From the NCBI GenBank assembly GCA_027924585.1, contig BSBM01001448.1, forward strand, positions 62,001-126,000: a DNA stretch of 64,000 nt, written 5' to 3'. This document shows positions 11,668-22,870 of this stretch, piece after piece (position 1 is the stretch's first letter; each line of letters starts with the position of its first letter). The DNA comes from Larix kaempferi (taxonomy: Eukaryota > Streptophyta > Pinopsida > Pinales > Pinaceae). Under the pieces are notes generated by a model. The model searched no databases. It was not told the origin of the DNA and was given only the letters and a program-made list of their open reading frames with translations. The position numbers and the translations under genes were made by a program.

Positions 11668-13152
11668 ACTAGGAAGGTATTTCTCGACACAGATATGCTA
11701 GACAAGTCTTCTTCTCTGGATCATCGTCATCGATGCATTGTCATCATCACCATCACTGCTGCTACTATCTCAACCAATCTCTGTCTCTACTCGTCATAGG
11801 AAGTTCTACAGAGCCAGTCGTTTTTCATACTGGATGTAGGCCCACCACCTGCAGGTCTTCATCGTCACTGGCCATACTGTGAAATCCTCAGGACTTATTA
11901 CGTGCGTCACAAAACCTTGAAAGAGCATCCCAGGATGTTACGAGCACACAGCTCTACCTATAGGATCTCCTAGGGCACCGAATTACATGTGACCTCACCA
12001 CAAAACCTCGCAAGAGCATCCCAGGCTATTACAAGCACACAACTCTACCTATAGGATCTCCCAGGGCAACGAATTACATGTGGTCATGGCAAAACCTCAC
12101 AAGAGCATCCTAGGACTGATTACGGGCACACAACCCAACCTATCGGATCTCCCAGGGAACCGAATTACATGCCATAGGACAAAACCTCGAAAGAGCATCT
12201 GCCAGATATCCCAGGGAACCGAATTACATGCCATAGGAAAAACCTCGAAAGACTATCTGCAGATCTCCCAGGGCACCGAATTACATGTCCTCCCAGAGCA
12301 AAACCTCGAAAGAGCATTTGCCAGATGTCCTAGGGCACCAAATTACATGCCATAGGAAAAACCTCGAAAGACCATCTGCAAATCTCCCAGGGCACCGAAT
12401 TACATGCTCATCTGCACAACCTGATCCACGGCCACAGAGTATCAACCTGATATTCACCATACATCATCCTGATGTATCCATGATCATCCTGATCATCATC
12501 ACTGCAACGTCCTGCTGCATGTCATCTGGAGCAACATCCTGAAGCTTGTCATCTATGATCATCCTGATCATCAATGCAACATCCTGCTGCATGTCATCTG
12601 GAGCAACATCCTGAAGCTTGTCATCTATGATCATCCTGATCATCACTGCATCTACCTGATGCATACCAAGTATCTACCTGATACATATCATCATACATGA
12701 TCCTACTGATCATCAATGTATCCACCTGATACAAATACAAATACATGATACATATCACCATACATGATCCACCTGATCATACAATGTATCCACCTGATAC
12801 ATATACAGATACATGGTCCAAGCATCCAACATGATGCATATACAAAAACACATACACATGATCCAACTGATCATATCAGCATCCACATGATGCGTACATA
12901 TATACATAAAATGATCCAACTGATCATATCCAGCATCAACATGATGCGTACATACATACATAAAAATGATCCAACTGATCATATCCAGCATCCAACATGA
13001 TGCGTACATACATACATAAAAATGATCCAACTAATCATATCCAGCAGAAACCAGAACATCATCCTGATGCTCATCATCCAGTGCTTACATCCACAGCCAT
13101 GTGAAGGATCCTCCTTCCAACATGCTTGGAATGGCTTCAGCAAATGTGTCCA
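11668..13152 (-). repeat. CopI-2 tandem-repeat region between pol and 3' LTR
   Basis: About 1.5 kb without a gene. Plus-strand coordinates: about 11900-12420 holds GGCACCGAATTACATG / AAAACCTCGAAAGAGCATC units; about 12475-12660 holds a unit with GCAACATCCTGCTGCATG and CATCCTGATCATCA; about 12840-13050 holds a ~60-bp unit with ATGATCCAACTGATCATAT and ATGATGCGTACAT, four times. The array matches CopI-1 in kind but differs in copy number. Open frames here are repeat artefacts. Confidence 0.85.
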
Positions 13153-16100
13153 TCACTTCTTCCTCGAAGTGTCCTTGATCTGAAGAATGCCAAGCCTCTC
13201 TCTGAAGTACTCAAACTTCACCCTGGCTAGTGGCTTCGTCAGCACATCTGCAATCTGCTTGTCCGTCGCAACATACAGGAGCTTCACAACTCCTCTCTGC
13301 ACCATATCCCTGATATAGTGATATTTGATCTCTATGTGTTTCGACCTGTCATGAAACACTGGGTTCTCGGACAGCTTCACACAACTCTGGTTATCACAGA
13401 AGATACCAGTAGCCTCCAACGGGAGATCAAATAACTCAGACAGTAGCTTCCGTAGCCATACTGCCTCACAACTAGCTGAACAGGCTGCAACATACTCTGC
13501 CTCAGCTGTACTCAGTGCTACGCAGGACTGCTTCCTGCTAAACCAAGAGATCACACCTGATCCCATACTGAAGCAACACCCAGATGTGCTCTTCCTATCT
13601 GCAGCACTGCCATCCCAATCTGAATCAACATAACCCTGCAGGTTAAACTTTTGATTCGCCTCATACCTGAGCCCATAATCCACTGTACCCTTCAGGTACC
13701 TCAGAACATGCTTTAGAGCAACCAGGTGAACACTCCTCGGATCCGTCAGGAACTGGTTCAATGTGTTCACAGCAAAGCAAATGTTTGGTCTCGTGTTCGT
13801 CAGGTACATCAAGGACCCAATCATCTGACGATACATAGAGACATCAACTGGGTCAGATGAAGCATCACATAGAAGCTTCAGATTCGATGCCATCGGTGTG
13901 GCCATGGCCTTGCAATCCATCATCCCGAATCTCTTCAGGATATCTACTGTGTACTTCCCTTGACCAAGGAAGATCCCACCTGCATTCTGCCACACCTCCA
14001 TACCTAGGAAATAGTGCATCATTCCCAAATCTTTCATATTGAATTCAGCTGCAAGCTTCCACTTAGTATCTACAATCAGTCTGTCATGTCCTGTCACAAA
14101 TAGGTCATCCACATATAGGAGTAGAATCACTGGATTCCCTTCCTCAACCTTGTAGTAAAGGTTGGAATCTGCTTTACTCTTGGTAAAGCCCAAGCTAGAT
14201 AGAAAACTGTCCATCCTACCATACCAAGTTCTGGGAGCTTGCTTCAAGCCATACAAGGCTTTCTTCAATCTGCACACATATGACTCCCTGTCATGTATTT
14301 CAAAACCGAGTGGCTGTTCCACATATACTTCCTCTTCTACTACACCATTCAGGAAAGCAGTCTTGACATACATCTGGTGTATTTTCCATTTCATTGCTGT
14401 AGCCAGGGCAAGTACTGTTCTGATGGAAGTATACCTGGCTACAGGTGCAAAGGTTTCTTCATAATCTATTCCTTCTTTCTGAGAGAAACCACGAGCTACG
14501 AATCTTGCTTTGTATTTTTCTACACTGCCATCTGCAGCGTGCTTGATTTTGTAGATCCACTTGGAAGTCACAACAGACTTCTCTTTAGGTCTTGGGACAA
14601 CATCCCAAACATCATTCTTCATTATTGATTGGTATTCCTCAACCATAGCATCCTTCCATTCTTTCTTTTCTGCTGCCTCTTCATAACTAGAAGGCTCTTT
14701 GTTCATAATGTCACAGAGTAAAGCAACATAACTGGTGTGAGATCTGGTTCTCTTCTTTGCTCTGTGTTCTTCTTCTAGAATGCCAAATTTTTCTGCATCA
14801 TGAATGAGCTCTCTAGCCCATACAGGTTTCCTCTTGTGAGATTTATCCTCACGGGGTGGATCTACAGGTTCTTGTGGATCTTCAAACTCACAAACAGTTT
14901 CTGGAACTGCTTCAGTCATGATAGTGTCCTGAAATCTTGTTTCCTTAGATTCTTCATAAACTTCGGTAGGTGCCTTTCTTGATTTGATGAATGCTGAGTT
15001 TTCATCAAATGTTACATCCCTACTGACATCAATTTTCTTGAACCCTGGAAAGTATATTCTGTAAGCCTTCGAGCTTTCACTATAACCCACAACGATGCCT
15101 TTCTTTCCTGAAGGATCTAGTTTAGTCCTCTTCTCTTTTGGGACATGAGTATATACTGGACAACCAAATATTCTGAGATGGCTGACTTCAGGTTTCTTAC
15201 CAGAGAAGACCTCTTCTGGTGTCTTGTTGTCCAATATCTTGTGGGGTGTTTTGTTCTGCACATATACAACTGTTCTAGCTGCTTCTGCCCATGGATGCAT
15301 AGGAAGATCCTGGTCATGCAACATTGCCCTTGCTGCTTCCATGATAGTTCTGTTCTTCCTTTCTGCAACTCCATTCTGTTGAGGATTATAAGGAGCAGTC
15401 AACTCCCTCTTAATCCCTGAATCACTGCAAAGCTTCTTGAAGTCACTTGAGGTGAATTCCCCACCATTGTCAGATCTGAATGTCTTGATTTTCTTGTCAG
15501 TTTGATTCTCCATCAAGGTTTTGAATTCCTTGAATTTATCAAGCACCTCATCTTTTCCCTTCAAGAAGTATACCCAAGTCTTCCTGGAGAAGTCATCGAT
15601 AAATGATACATAGTAAACATAGCCACTCAGGGAGCTAGATGACATAGGGCCACATATATATGAGTGGATGATTTCCAGAATGTATTTTTCCTTGCTTTCA
15701 CTGCTTGGGAAATCCTTCTTAATGTTCTTACCTTTTGCACATCCTTTGCAAACACCTTCATGTTTGGTCTTGATTTCAGGAAGACCCTCTACTGCCTTGC
15801 TTGCAATTGGAAGTGCCCTATAGTGCATATGAGCAAGTCTTCTATGCCAAAGTTCACTTGGCTCCATGGATTCATGTACCATAGCATGTTCAGGTTGTCC
15901 TTTCAATTTATACAAGCCTCCCTCTTGCTCTCCAATCACTACTGCATCATCTATGTTCTTTTCCTTTGGCCACATTAGGACTTGGCCATCCACAAGTGCA
16001 ACCCTCATACCTTTTGCATCCAATGCAGAGATGGAGAGTAAGTTCTTCTTGAGTCCAGGCACATAAAGGACTTCTTTCATCTTCAAAGATTTTCCAAAAT

Positions 16101-17187
16101 CTAGGTTGTATGAGGCTTCACCACTTCCTTTGATTGGGTATTGATAATCATCCCCAAGTTTCACCTTATGGGGTGATTCACGTTCAGAAAGGTTCACAAA
16201 AGATTCCTTGAACCCAGTCATGTGTTTGGAAGCCCCACTATCAATCAACCAATCATTACAACCATGAGAAATAGTACCTGTGAGAGCAGAGATCAGAACA
16301 TACTCTTCTTCACTTGATGAGTCATCATCACTATCACTTTCTGCCCTAGCCTTCTTCTTTGAAGGTTCATCATCTTCGGCAGCATGAGCATGAAACCTTC
16401 TTTTGCTGCCCTTCTTCTTCTTACTGGAGTTGTTGTTATTATCCATTTTGTTCTTGGGACAATCTGAAGCAAAGTGACCCTTCTCATTGCATGTGAAGCA
16501 TCTTAGGTCTTTCTTGTTCTTTTGATAGGATCTATTGTGGCGAGAGTGATCCTTCTTGGTTTTGCTTCTTTTGGTGTGAGCTGCAAGAGCTTGATCTTCA
16601 CCTCCCATCTTTTCTTCACGAGCTATAAGTCTAGCTTCTTCTTGAGAGCATTCTTCCCGAAGTTTATTGAAGGAGATCAACTTCTTCCTTGCACAAATTC
16701 CTTGGATAAAGGAATCCCATGACCTGGGTAGGCCATTTAGAGTGGTCATCACCACTTCACCATTCTCCACCATTTCATCTACTGCTTCTAATTATTCCTT
16801 GATCTGGGAGACCCTTGAAAAGTAAGATTGAATGGTTTCTCCATTCTGAAACTTCACTGCTTTCAATTGGTTCCGCAGGGTCATCTTTCGATTTATGTTC
16901 TTTCCTTCAAATAGCTTGGTCAAGGATTCAAACATCTCTTTGGGTGTCTTAAGAGAAGACACATGAGGTATGAGATGGTCTTTGATAGAATCAACAATGA
17001 TTCTCTTTTCCTTGACCAAGTTCTTCTTGTGCAATGCCTTGGCTTCTTCATCCTCTGGGATAGGGATGTCTTCTTTCACATATGAGTCCAACTCATTCTC
17101 TTCCAGGATTAACCCAATCCTATACTTCCAGGCTCAGAAGTTATCAGCCCATTCAAGCTTATCCTCAAGCTTAGTGTGGAGAGACAT
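13153..17187 (-). pseudogene. gag-pol: CopI-2 gag-pol polyprotein
   Basis: One 1,345-codon frame (ATG at 17187) broken by only two stops, in DNF*AW and QIKE*LEAV (consistent with TGG-to-TGA and CAG-to-TAG). Gag has a UBN2-type capsid (GETIQSYFSRVSQIKE) and zinc knuckle CFTCNEKGHFASDC. Protease is WLIDSGASKHMTG. Integrase has an HHCC finger, RSDNGGEF and NGVAERKNRT, but its first catalytic Asp is Tyr (HSYICG). RT has LLLYVDDLF; motif A is HQMYVKTAFLNG, Asp to Tyr. RNase H has YVDSDWDGS, STAEAEY and IFCDNQS. The end is DTSRKK. Two catalytic losses mean it cannot move by itself despite its young LTRs. Confidence 0.95.
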
Positions 17188-17749
17188 CTTTAAGAGTAAT
17201 TCAAATGGAAATAGAAAAGATTTAGTACTTACCACTTGAAGTGCTGAAAACTGGATCTGGTCCCGGATTAGGGTTTGTCAGAGAAACCCTAAAAATTAAA
17301 AATGTGAATTTCAAAATTCCGAAAGGATAGAAAGATGCGCTTTAGAGAGCTGATCATCCTAGTACATTCAGAATTTGAGATCAGCAAAGTCTTGCCCTTC
17401 AAAATTTCCTTTTTGTCCTCCCGGGTTCACTAGGGAGAGCCCTGAATTAGGGTTTGAGTTTCCCGGAGATCTACCCAGCCAAAAATCTAGATCCAAAGCT
17501 CTAACCTTCTATTTTTGCAAGGAGCTTCCAGCTGTGCCTTCAGTTTCCAGAAATTCCTATTTTTGTGGAAACCCTAATTTTTAGGGCCAAATCTGAAAAT
17601 GCTCGGAACTGAATTCTGATTGGACAAATAGATGCGCCTTGATGAGTAGATCCAATCTACTATACTGAATTTCAAAAATCTGTGGAGAGAAACCCAATAA
17701 ACAAGGAATACAAGATTCCGTCAATGCAAAATGTCTTCTTCTTAGTTAA
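17188..17749 (-). other. CopI-2 untranslated leader
   Basis: 562 bp between the primer site and the gag start. On the minus strand it contains several AGGGTTT/AACCCTA words. There is no supported coding sequence; the 17375-17584 plus-strand frame is a shadow. Confidence 0.75.
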
Positions 17750-17761
17750 GCTCTGATACCA
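17750..17761 (-). other. CopI-2 primer binding site
   Basis: Minus-strand TGGTATCAGAGC directly after the 5' LTR, complementary to the 3' end of plant initiator tRNA-Met, the standard Copia primer. Confidence 0.95.
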
Positions 17762-18369
17762 TGTTAAATTTTTAGTATTAAATCACAATACTATAGGATC
17801 TTTGCTGAGAGAATAACATCTATAGTATATCAATGCATGACAATCATAATATGACAAGCATCACAAGCATCACAAGAATCAAAAGCATAGAGACAAGAGA
17901 CACAAAGTTTCCATGGGGAAAACCCTAAGATGAAAAACCCCACAACTTCCTCAGAGATAGAGAGAGCAATGGCTCAACCAAAATACAACCAAATAACACT
18001 GAGATAGTCTCCTAGCAGATGATCCTCCTCCTCCTCACTAGTGCGCCACTTTTCAGAGAGAGAGATAGTTACTTTTCCGAGTGAGTAAAATAGAGATCTC
18101 CTATCTCTATTTATACTCACCTTTTTGCCCAGTGACCTACTGGGGCCGACTTGTCTACTTAGATACACCCACATTATATTATATATTAATCAGGGCCAAC
18201 CCCATAAGGTGGTCTAATAACCCATCGGCAAGTACACACACTTGCGACACTTGTCAATCCACATGACGACACTTCCTTATAGAGGAATAACACATCTCTT
18301 ATAAGGGTACAATAAATATATATATAATATACAGATGAAATACATTCCGAAGTTACATATACATCAACA
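17762..18369 (-). repeat. CopI-2 5' LTR
   Basis: 608 bp, nearly identical to 11050-11657. Differences noted include G/A and C/T changes near 17826, 17907, 17914, 17932, 18044, 18081 and 18197. It ends in TTTAACA before the primer site on the minus strand. Confidence 0.96.
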
Positions 18370-19552
18370 AGAGCGACGTAAGCTTAAAAGCCATGCGAAG
18401 AACTACCTTATTATCTCAGATACTTTATATCGACGTGGGGTAGATTCCATTTTACGATGTTGCTTAAATCAGGAAGAAGTTGAAGCAGTATTAAATGATG
18501 CCCACAATAAAGCTTGTGGGGGACATCTTTCCGGGTTGGCAACAGCTCAAAAGATACTGCGTGCCGGATATTTTTGGCCCATGATCTTTAAAGATTGTGT
18601 GGAAGCAGTGAAACACTGTCGACCATGTCAGTTTTTCACTAAGAAAATGAGGGCACACCCAGCTTCTCTTCATCTTGTAATTACAACAGGTCCCTTCACA
18701 AAATGGGGGGTTGATTTCATGACATGCAATCCAGTTTCAGCTGGAGGACATCATTACATCATCGTTGTCGTTGACTACTTTACTAAGTGGGCAGAGGCAA
18801 TGCCTACTGTTAAGGCGGATGGAGAAACTGCCGCTTATTTCGTGTTTAATCAGATCATAGCACGGTTTGGAATACCTAAAGAGATAGTGACTGATCATGG
18901 CAGTCATTTCCAAAATAGCATGATGACTGAGTTATATACAATGCTTGGTTTTCGACAAGAACATTCGTCTTCATACTATCCTCAGGCGAATGGACAAGTT
19001 GAAGCAGTGAACAAAAATTTAAAGGTCATACTGCAAAGAACTGTTAATGCCAGTCAGAATAACTAGCACATCATGCTGTACCTGGCTCTTTGGGCTTACC
19101 GAGCCAACATTAAGACTGCTACCGGTTTCTCTCCCTTCCAACTTGTGCATGGGATAGAAGCAGTTGTGCCGATTGAATGTGAGATTCCTTCACTAAAAAT
19201 TGCAGTTCAGTTACTACCCGATACTTCAATACTCGAAGAACATTTGTTACACTTAGAACATCTAGATGAACAGCGCCAGGATGTGCTTACAACAAACGAG
19301 GTTCACAAAAAATGAGTCAAAGGACAATACGACAAATCCGTCAAACCTAGGGTTTTCATTGAAGGAGACTTGGTCTTACTTTGGGATCAAGACAAAGAAC
19401 CCTTAGGACCTGGAAAATTCAAATCCAGGTGGCTCGGACCTTTTATAATTTCTAAAGTATTGAAGAAAGGTGCCTACGAACTGGTAGATCACGAAGGTAA
19501 TAAGTTGGCCGAGTCTAGAAATGGGCTCTACCTGAAAAAGTACTACGCCTAG
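18370..19552 (+). pseudogene. pol: Tat-1 integrase
   Basis: Continuation of Tat-1 pol after CopI-2. The HHCC zinc finger reads AHNKACGGHLSG ... HCRPC. The catalytic triad is complete: KWGVDFMTC, IVTDHGSHF and NGQVEAVNK. The C-terminal module has FIEGDLVLLWDQ and KFKSRWLGPFII. The frame breaks are a TAG in NASQNN*HIML (19064) and a TGA after NEVHKK (19313). The stop at 19550-19552 follows LKKYYA. An apparent start at 18335 lies in the CopI-2 LTR and is an artefact of the insertion. Confidence 0.92.
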
Positions 19553-19655
19553 GCTGAAATACTTTTTCTTGTAACATAGTTGTATATTTTTTGTAAAGCT
19601 AGTTTTGTTATGCTCATTAGGTAATCTTATGTGTGTTTCTCGTTTCGTGTACCAG

Positions 19656-20081
19656 ATGTCAACCGCACATTTCTTAGGATTTGCTGATGGCACCAGTCGC
19701 CACACCTGTCAGTTGGCTGTAGCAGCTTGGGTCATTTATTCACCCGCTGACCAACTTGTCTCTTCGGGGGGGGTTTGTTTGGGTCCTACCACGAATAATG
19801 TGGCTGAATACAGTGTAGTTATAGAACTTCTCCGAGATGCTCTCAGTCATAGCATTTCATATTTGGAGGTAAGGCTTGACTCACAATTAATTGTTTTTCA
19901 GTTAATAGGTGTCTATCAGATTAGAGATCCATGATTGCTACGTCAGTTTCTACGAGTTAGACTTTTGGAAAGACAATTTCATTCTATCAGATATGAACAC
20001 ATTCCAAGAAGTTTAAACACTTTAGTTGATTCATTAGCAAATTATGTGTTAGACTGGCATTTGCATCACACATTGTCATAA
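19656..20081 (+). pseudogene. Tat-1 second (archaeal-type) RNase H
   Basis: A 142-codon frame from ATG 19656 to TAA 20081, 103 bp after the integrase stop. It shows the four acidic positions of an RNase H fold: FADGTS, NNVAEYSV, VRLDSQL and NTLVDSLAN. One TGA breaks it after IRDP (19932-19934, likely CGA to TGA). The position downstream of integrase and the motif set match the extra RNase H of Tat-lineage elements. It would degrade RNA in the RNA-DNA hybrid and probably replaces the degenerate pol RNase H of this element. Confidence 0.88.
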
Positions 20082-20259
20082 ACAACATTGCACACATAAA
20101 ATTAAAACGCATACACATGTAAATAACCGATACTGTATATAGCTGGTACTGTATCAAAAAATATGAGTTTTGAGTCACGAGTTTATCAAGTCAAGTCATA
20201 AAAGTACAAAAGATGGGCATAGTAGCCTCAAAAATATATACATAGAATGTTTTCTTCTC
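20082..20259. other. Tat-1 gap between the convergent second RNase H and antisense gene
   Basis: A 178-bp AT-rich interval where the sense RNase H and the antisense gene converge. It holds no ORF. AAAATATATACATAGAATG near 20230 could carry 3'-end signals for either strand. Confidence 0.5.
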
Positions 20260-21845
20260 CTAGGGAGAAGGAGGGACCTCATCATCATCTACCGCATTGC
20301 GATAGCATATGACTAGCCTAGCAACCCTCCGCAGCACCCTAAGCCATGCTGGGGGCACCCCAACAATATCTTCCTGCATATCAACAGGTATCTTATCCAT
20401 ACGGCATGCAAGAATCTAATGAGTCAACCGACTTATTTTTCTCTCCAGGGTTCCCAACATAACATCTGCTGCGGTAATATCAGCTGGCCTCACATAGATG
20501 GTAGGATGTCCCTCAAGACAAACAGGACCAACATCTGCATATGACACTTGATTAGAACTTCAAAACTCATTCAAAAAAATCAAGTACTTGAAAAAGTTTG
20601 AAAAAATTAAATAAATTCTCAAAATTTAAACATACCAATATCTCCCCAGGCTCCACCTGGCGGAAGCACCAGCTCTGGATCATGACGGAAATTCAATCCA
20701 GCATATGGAAACTGCTCAAAAGCGGGTACTTGCCTCTCCCACCACCCCCAGAAATCATCAGTATGATAACAGTAGTGACTTTCTCCACCACCTTGGCGGA
20801 GGAATATGTCACCCCAACGGCCTAGTCTGGGCTCACGGGGGTTAACCTGAGGTATAGGCATCCCCAAACTAATAGCAGGCATCCTCTCAAAGAAGAAAGT
20901 ACACAAAATACTACCGTACCCAAAATTCTTCATTGAGCCGGATTTACAACCTATCAATTGAGATTTCATGTTTGCCAGTAAACTAGTACTCCAATCATAA
21001 ACATGACCGTGTAAGCATTGTACACCAATATGCATAGAATTCCTGGAAGCTAAGTGTTGTGATGCACTACCGGCTACTCGGTTGATCATACTCACTATCA
21101 CTTTCAAAGGGAGACCATCAATAGTTTAAATCAAGACTTGGCTTCCAGATTTCTCAGCTCCAGCAACACAATAAGTATTCACGTACTCTTGCATGGATCG
21201 TGCACCCGAACGAGAAGACCCTTTCAGATTGATTACATCTCCTCTCCTTGAGAGACCAGTAATAAAGTATATGTCATCAACAATAAGCTCCAATGTTTGC
21301 CCACGGATGACAAAAGTATGGTATCCACATCCCAATACTGAATCAGTCTTCGAAACAGTTTGTTTAAAGCCCTCATGTTTACGGTTCGGTAAAACTTCAA
21401 CAAACCGCATCTTTAGAAAGCGTGGAGGGTGGCTGGATCTTGCATGGCCAACCTATCCATGTCCTCATGCTCCCTCTCCCTCCATGGAAGGACCATCCTG
21501 CACAAAAAACCAATTTTTTTTGAGTCTCGACACTTGTATATAAGTTTTCAAGTATGTACGCTACTGTGTATACTACACAGTTGCATGCAGGCACTACTCT
21601 GCTGGAGAAAAGTAGCGCCCATCGAGTTTATACGCTACTGCTGTGTTTACACAGTAGCGCCCGCGCAGAAACACTTATGAACATTGCGTTGCAAAGCTAT
21701 TTTTGCTCAAAAATTGAAAAATAAACCATTAAAATGCAAGTCAGGGAGATTTTAACTTACTTGGTGGAGGAAGTTTGACGGTTGGATGCTCAGTTTGATC
21801 GCCACGGAGATTTGAAAATTGCCAAAGGTTGCCCCAATCTTTGCC
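20260..21845 (-). pseudogene. Antisense intron-containing ORF, plant-mobile-domain-like (Tat-1)
   Basis: Read on the minus strand, opposite to pol. Predicted exons are 21845-21761 (less sure), 21497-20636 and 20534-20260. The last two join in frame (GDI|DVGPV) and run to a TAG at 20260, with one internal stop (LTH*ILA). Intron 20635-20535 begins GTATGT and ends CATATGCAG; intron 21760-21498 begins GTAAGT and ends TTTGTGCAG. The protein has MQDPATLHAF, LKMRFVEVLPN, GCGYHTFVIRG, DDIYFITGLSRRGD and DFWGWWERQVP. The TFV(I/L)RG...DD.YF.TGL pattern resembles plant mobile domain proteins. A one-base frameshift lies before FLKM and a TAA after SQVLI (21124). Function unknown; antisense ORFs at this site are known for Tat elements. 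Confidence 0.75.
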
Positions 21846-22472
21846 CTACAAAACAAATTGAAAATTGATTTTAAAAAAATGAAGTTATATATAAATTGGA
21901 TTTTTATTTTTACCCATAATTGTTAATTTTCTATAGTTTCAAAACTTTCAAAAAACCCTAATTAATCAATTGAAACACACAATACGGTATAATACTGATC
22001 CAAGCTCAATTTTCTTTTAATTTTTGTCGGATTTGTCTCCTAGGTTTAAAATTTCTTGATGATAGACCTTGTCAACTAGCTAAATATTTCAAATTCATAT
22101 ATCATTCGAGATTTTTTCCGCATCGACTAATATTTTGTTGAAGACCTATTGTTGGCAGAGTATGAAGCTATGATCCTAGAAGCTGACCTTTAAGTCATTT
22201 TAAGCTCTTGTTTGGACTATTTAAACCTAAACAAGATTGCCGAGCAAACTTGTCCTCTTCGAGCTCGTTAAAGTATCCGAAGGCTCATCCAATCAGGTAT
22301 AGAATTATCCCTTTTCCATGCCTAAGTGGATTAACTACGGAAAATGTATACTCTAGGTATACTCTTGTATGCGCTAGAAGAGTTCTCCTTTCATTGTTTT
22401 ATACTTTTTCGGGGGAGGAGACTAAATGTAGGAAAAAGGACCTTTTGGAGCCTCTCTTTAGGGTTTTCAGGA
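21846..22472. other. Tat-1 non-coding interval upstream of the antisense gene
   Basis: AT-rich. On the minus strand it should contain the start, first exon or promoter of the antisense gene. AATTTGTTTTGTAG at its lower end looks like a 3' splice site. I could not fix a start codon. Confidence 0.45.
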
Positions 22473-22870
22473 TCTCTAAACATGAAAATACCAAGCGAGC
22501 ATTCACCTACTCGGGCTCGATGTGAAATCCACGAGAGGGTAAGTAGAGGACTGTTTAATTTTTTCAACTCTATAAACAAGAAAACACCGCCGAGCACAGA
22601 CAAATTAGGGCTCGATATAAAATCCACGGATAGGTGAAAAGAGGATTGTTTAAGTTTTTCAGACTCTCTAAACAGGAAAACACCGGCGAGCATTAATCTG
22701 CTTGGGCTCGATACTAAAATCCATGAGCAGATATATGGAGTTATTGTTTAAGTTTTTCAGACTTCTTAAAATTGAAAACACCGGTGAGCAAGAACAGATC
22801 TCGGCTCGATATTAAAATCCAGAGATCAGTAAATATAGAGTAATATTCTATCTCTTCTTCGAACTCTATA
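22473..22870 (+). repeat. 97-bp tandem repeats in the Tat-1 3' region
   Basis: Four clear units start near 22473, 22568, 22665 and 22763, with a decayed fifth near 22862. Shared words are CTCTAAACA.GAAAACACCG, CGAGCA, GGCTCGATA.TAAAATCCA and TTTAAGTTTTTCAGAC. There is no coding potential. Confidence 0.85.

Larger units (their letters stand above)
11050..18369 (-). mobile_element. CopI-2, full-length Ty1/copia nested in Tat-1
   Basis: 7,320 bp on the minus strand with AGAGC on both sides (11045-11049 and 18370-18374). Removing it and one AGAGC restores the Tat-1 frame ...FSQEERRKLKSH. It has two 608-bp LTRs, a tRNA-Met primer site, gag-pol at 17187-13153, a repeat-rich 3' region and a polypurine tract. 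I count about seven differences between the LTRs, all transitions, so this is the youngest full element in the window. Confidence 0.97.

Noticed and set aside
13857-16722. Many plus-strand frames opposite CopI-2 gag-pol
   Set aside because: Shadows of a long minus-strand coding frame; no independent motif.
17750-17761. Possible tRNA-Met gene fragment
   Set aside because: Only the 12-nt primer complement is present, at the LTR edge, and repeated in each Copia element.
18335-18369. Apparent start of the Tat-1 integrase ORF
   Set aside because: Those codons belong to the CopI-2 LTR; the true reading continues from upstream of 11050.
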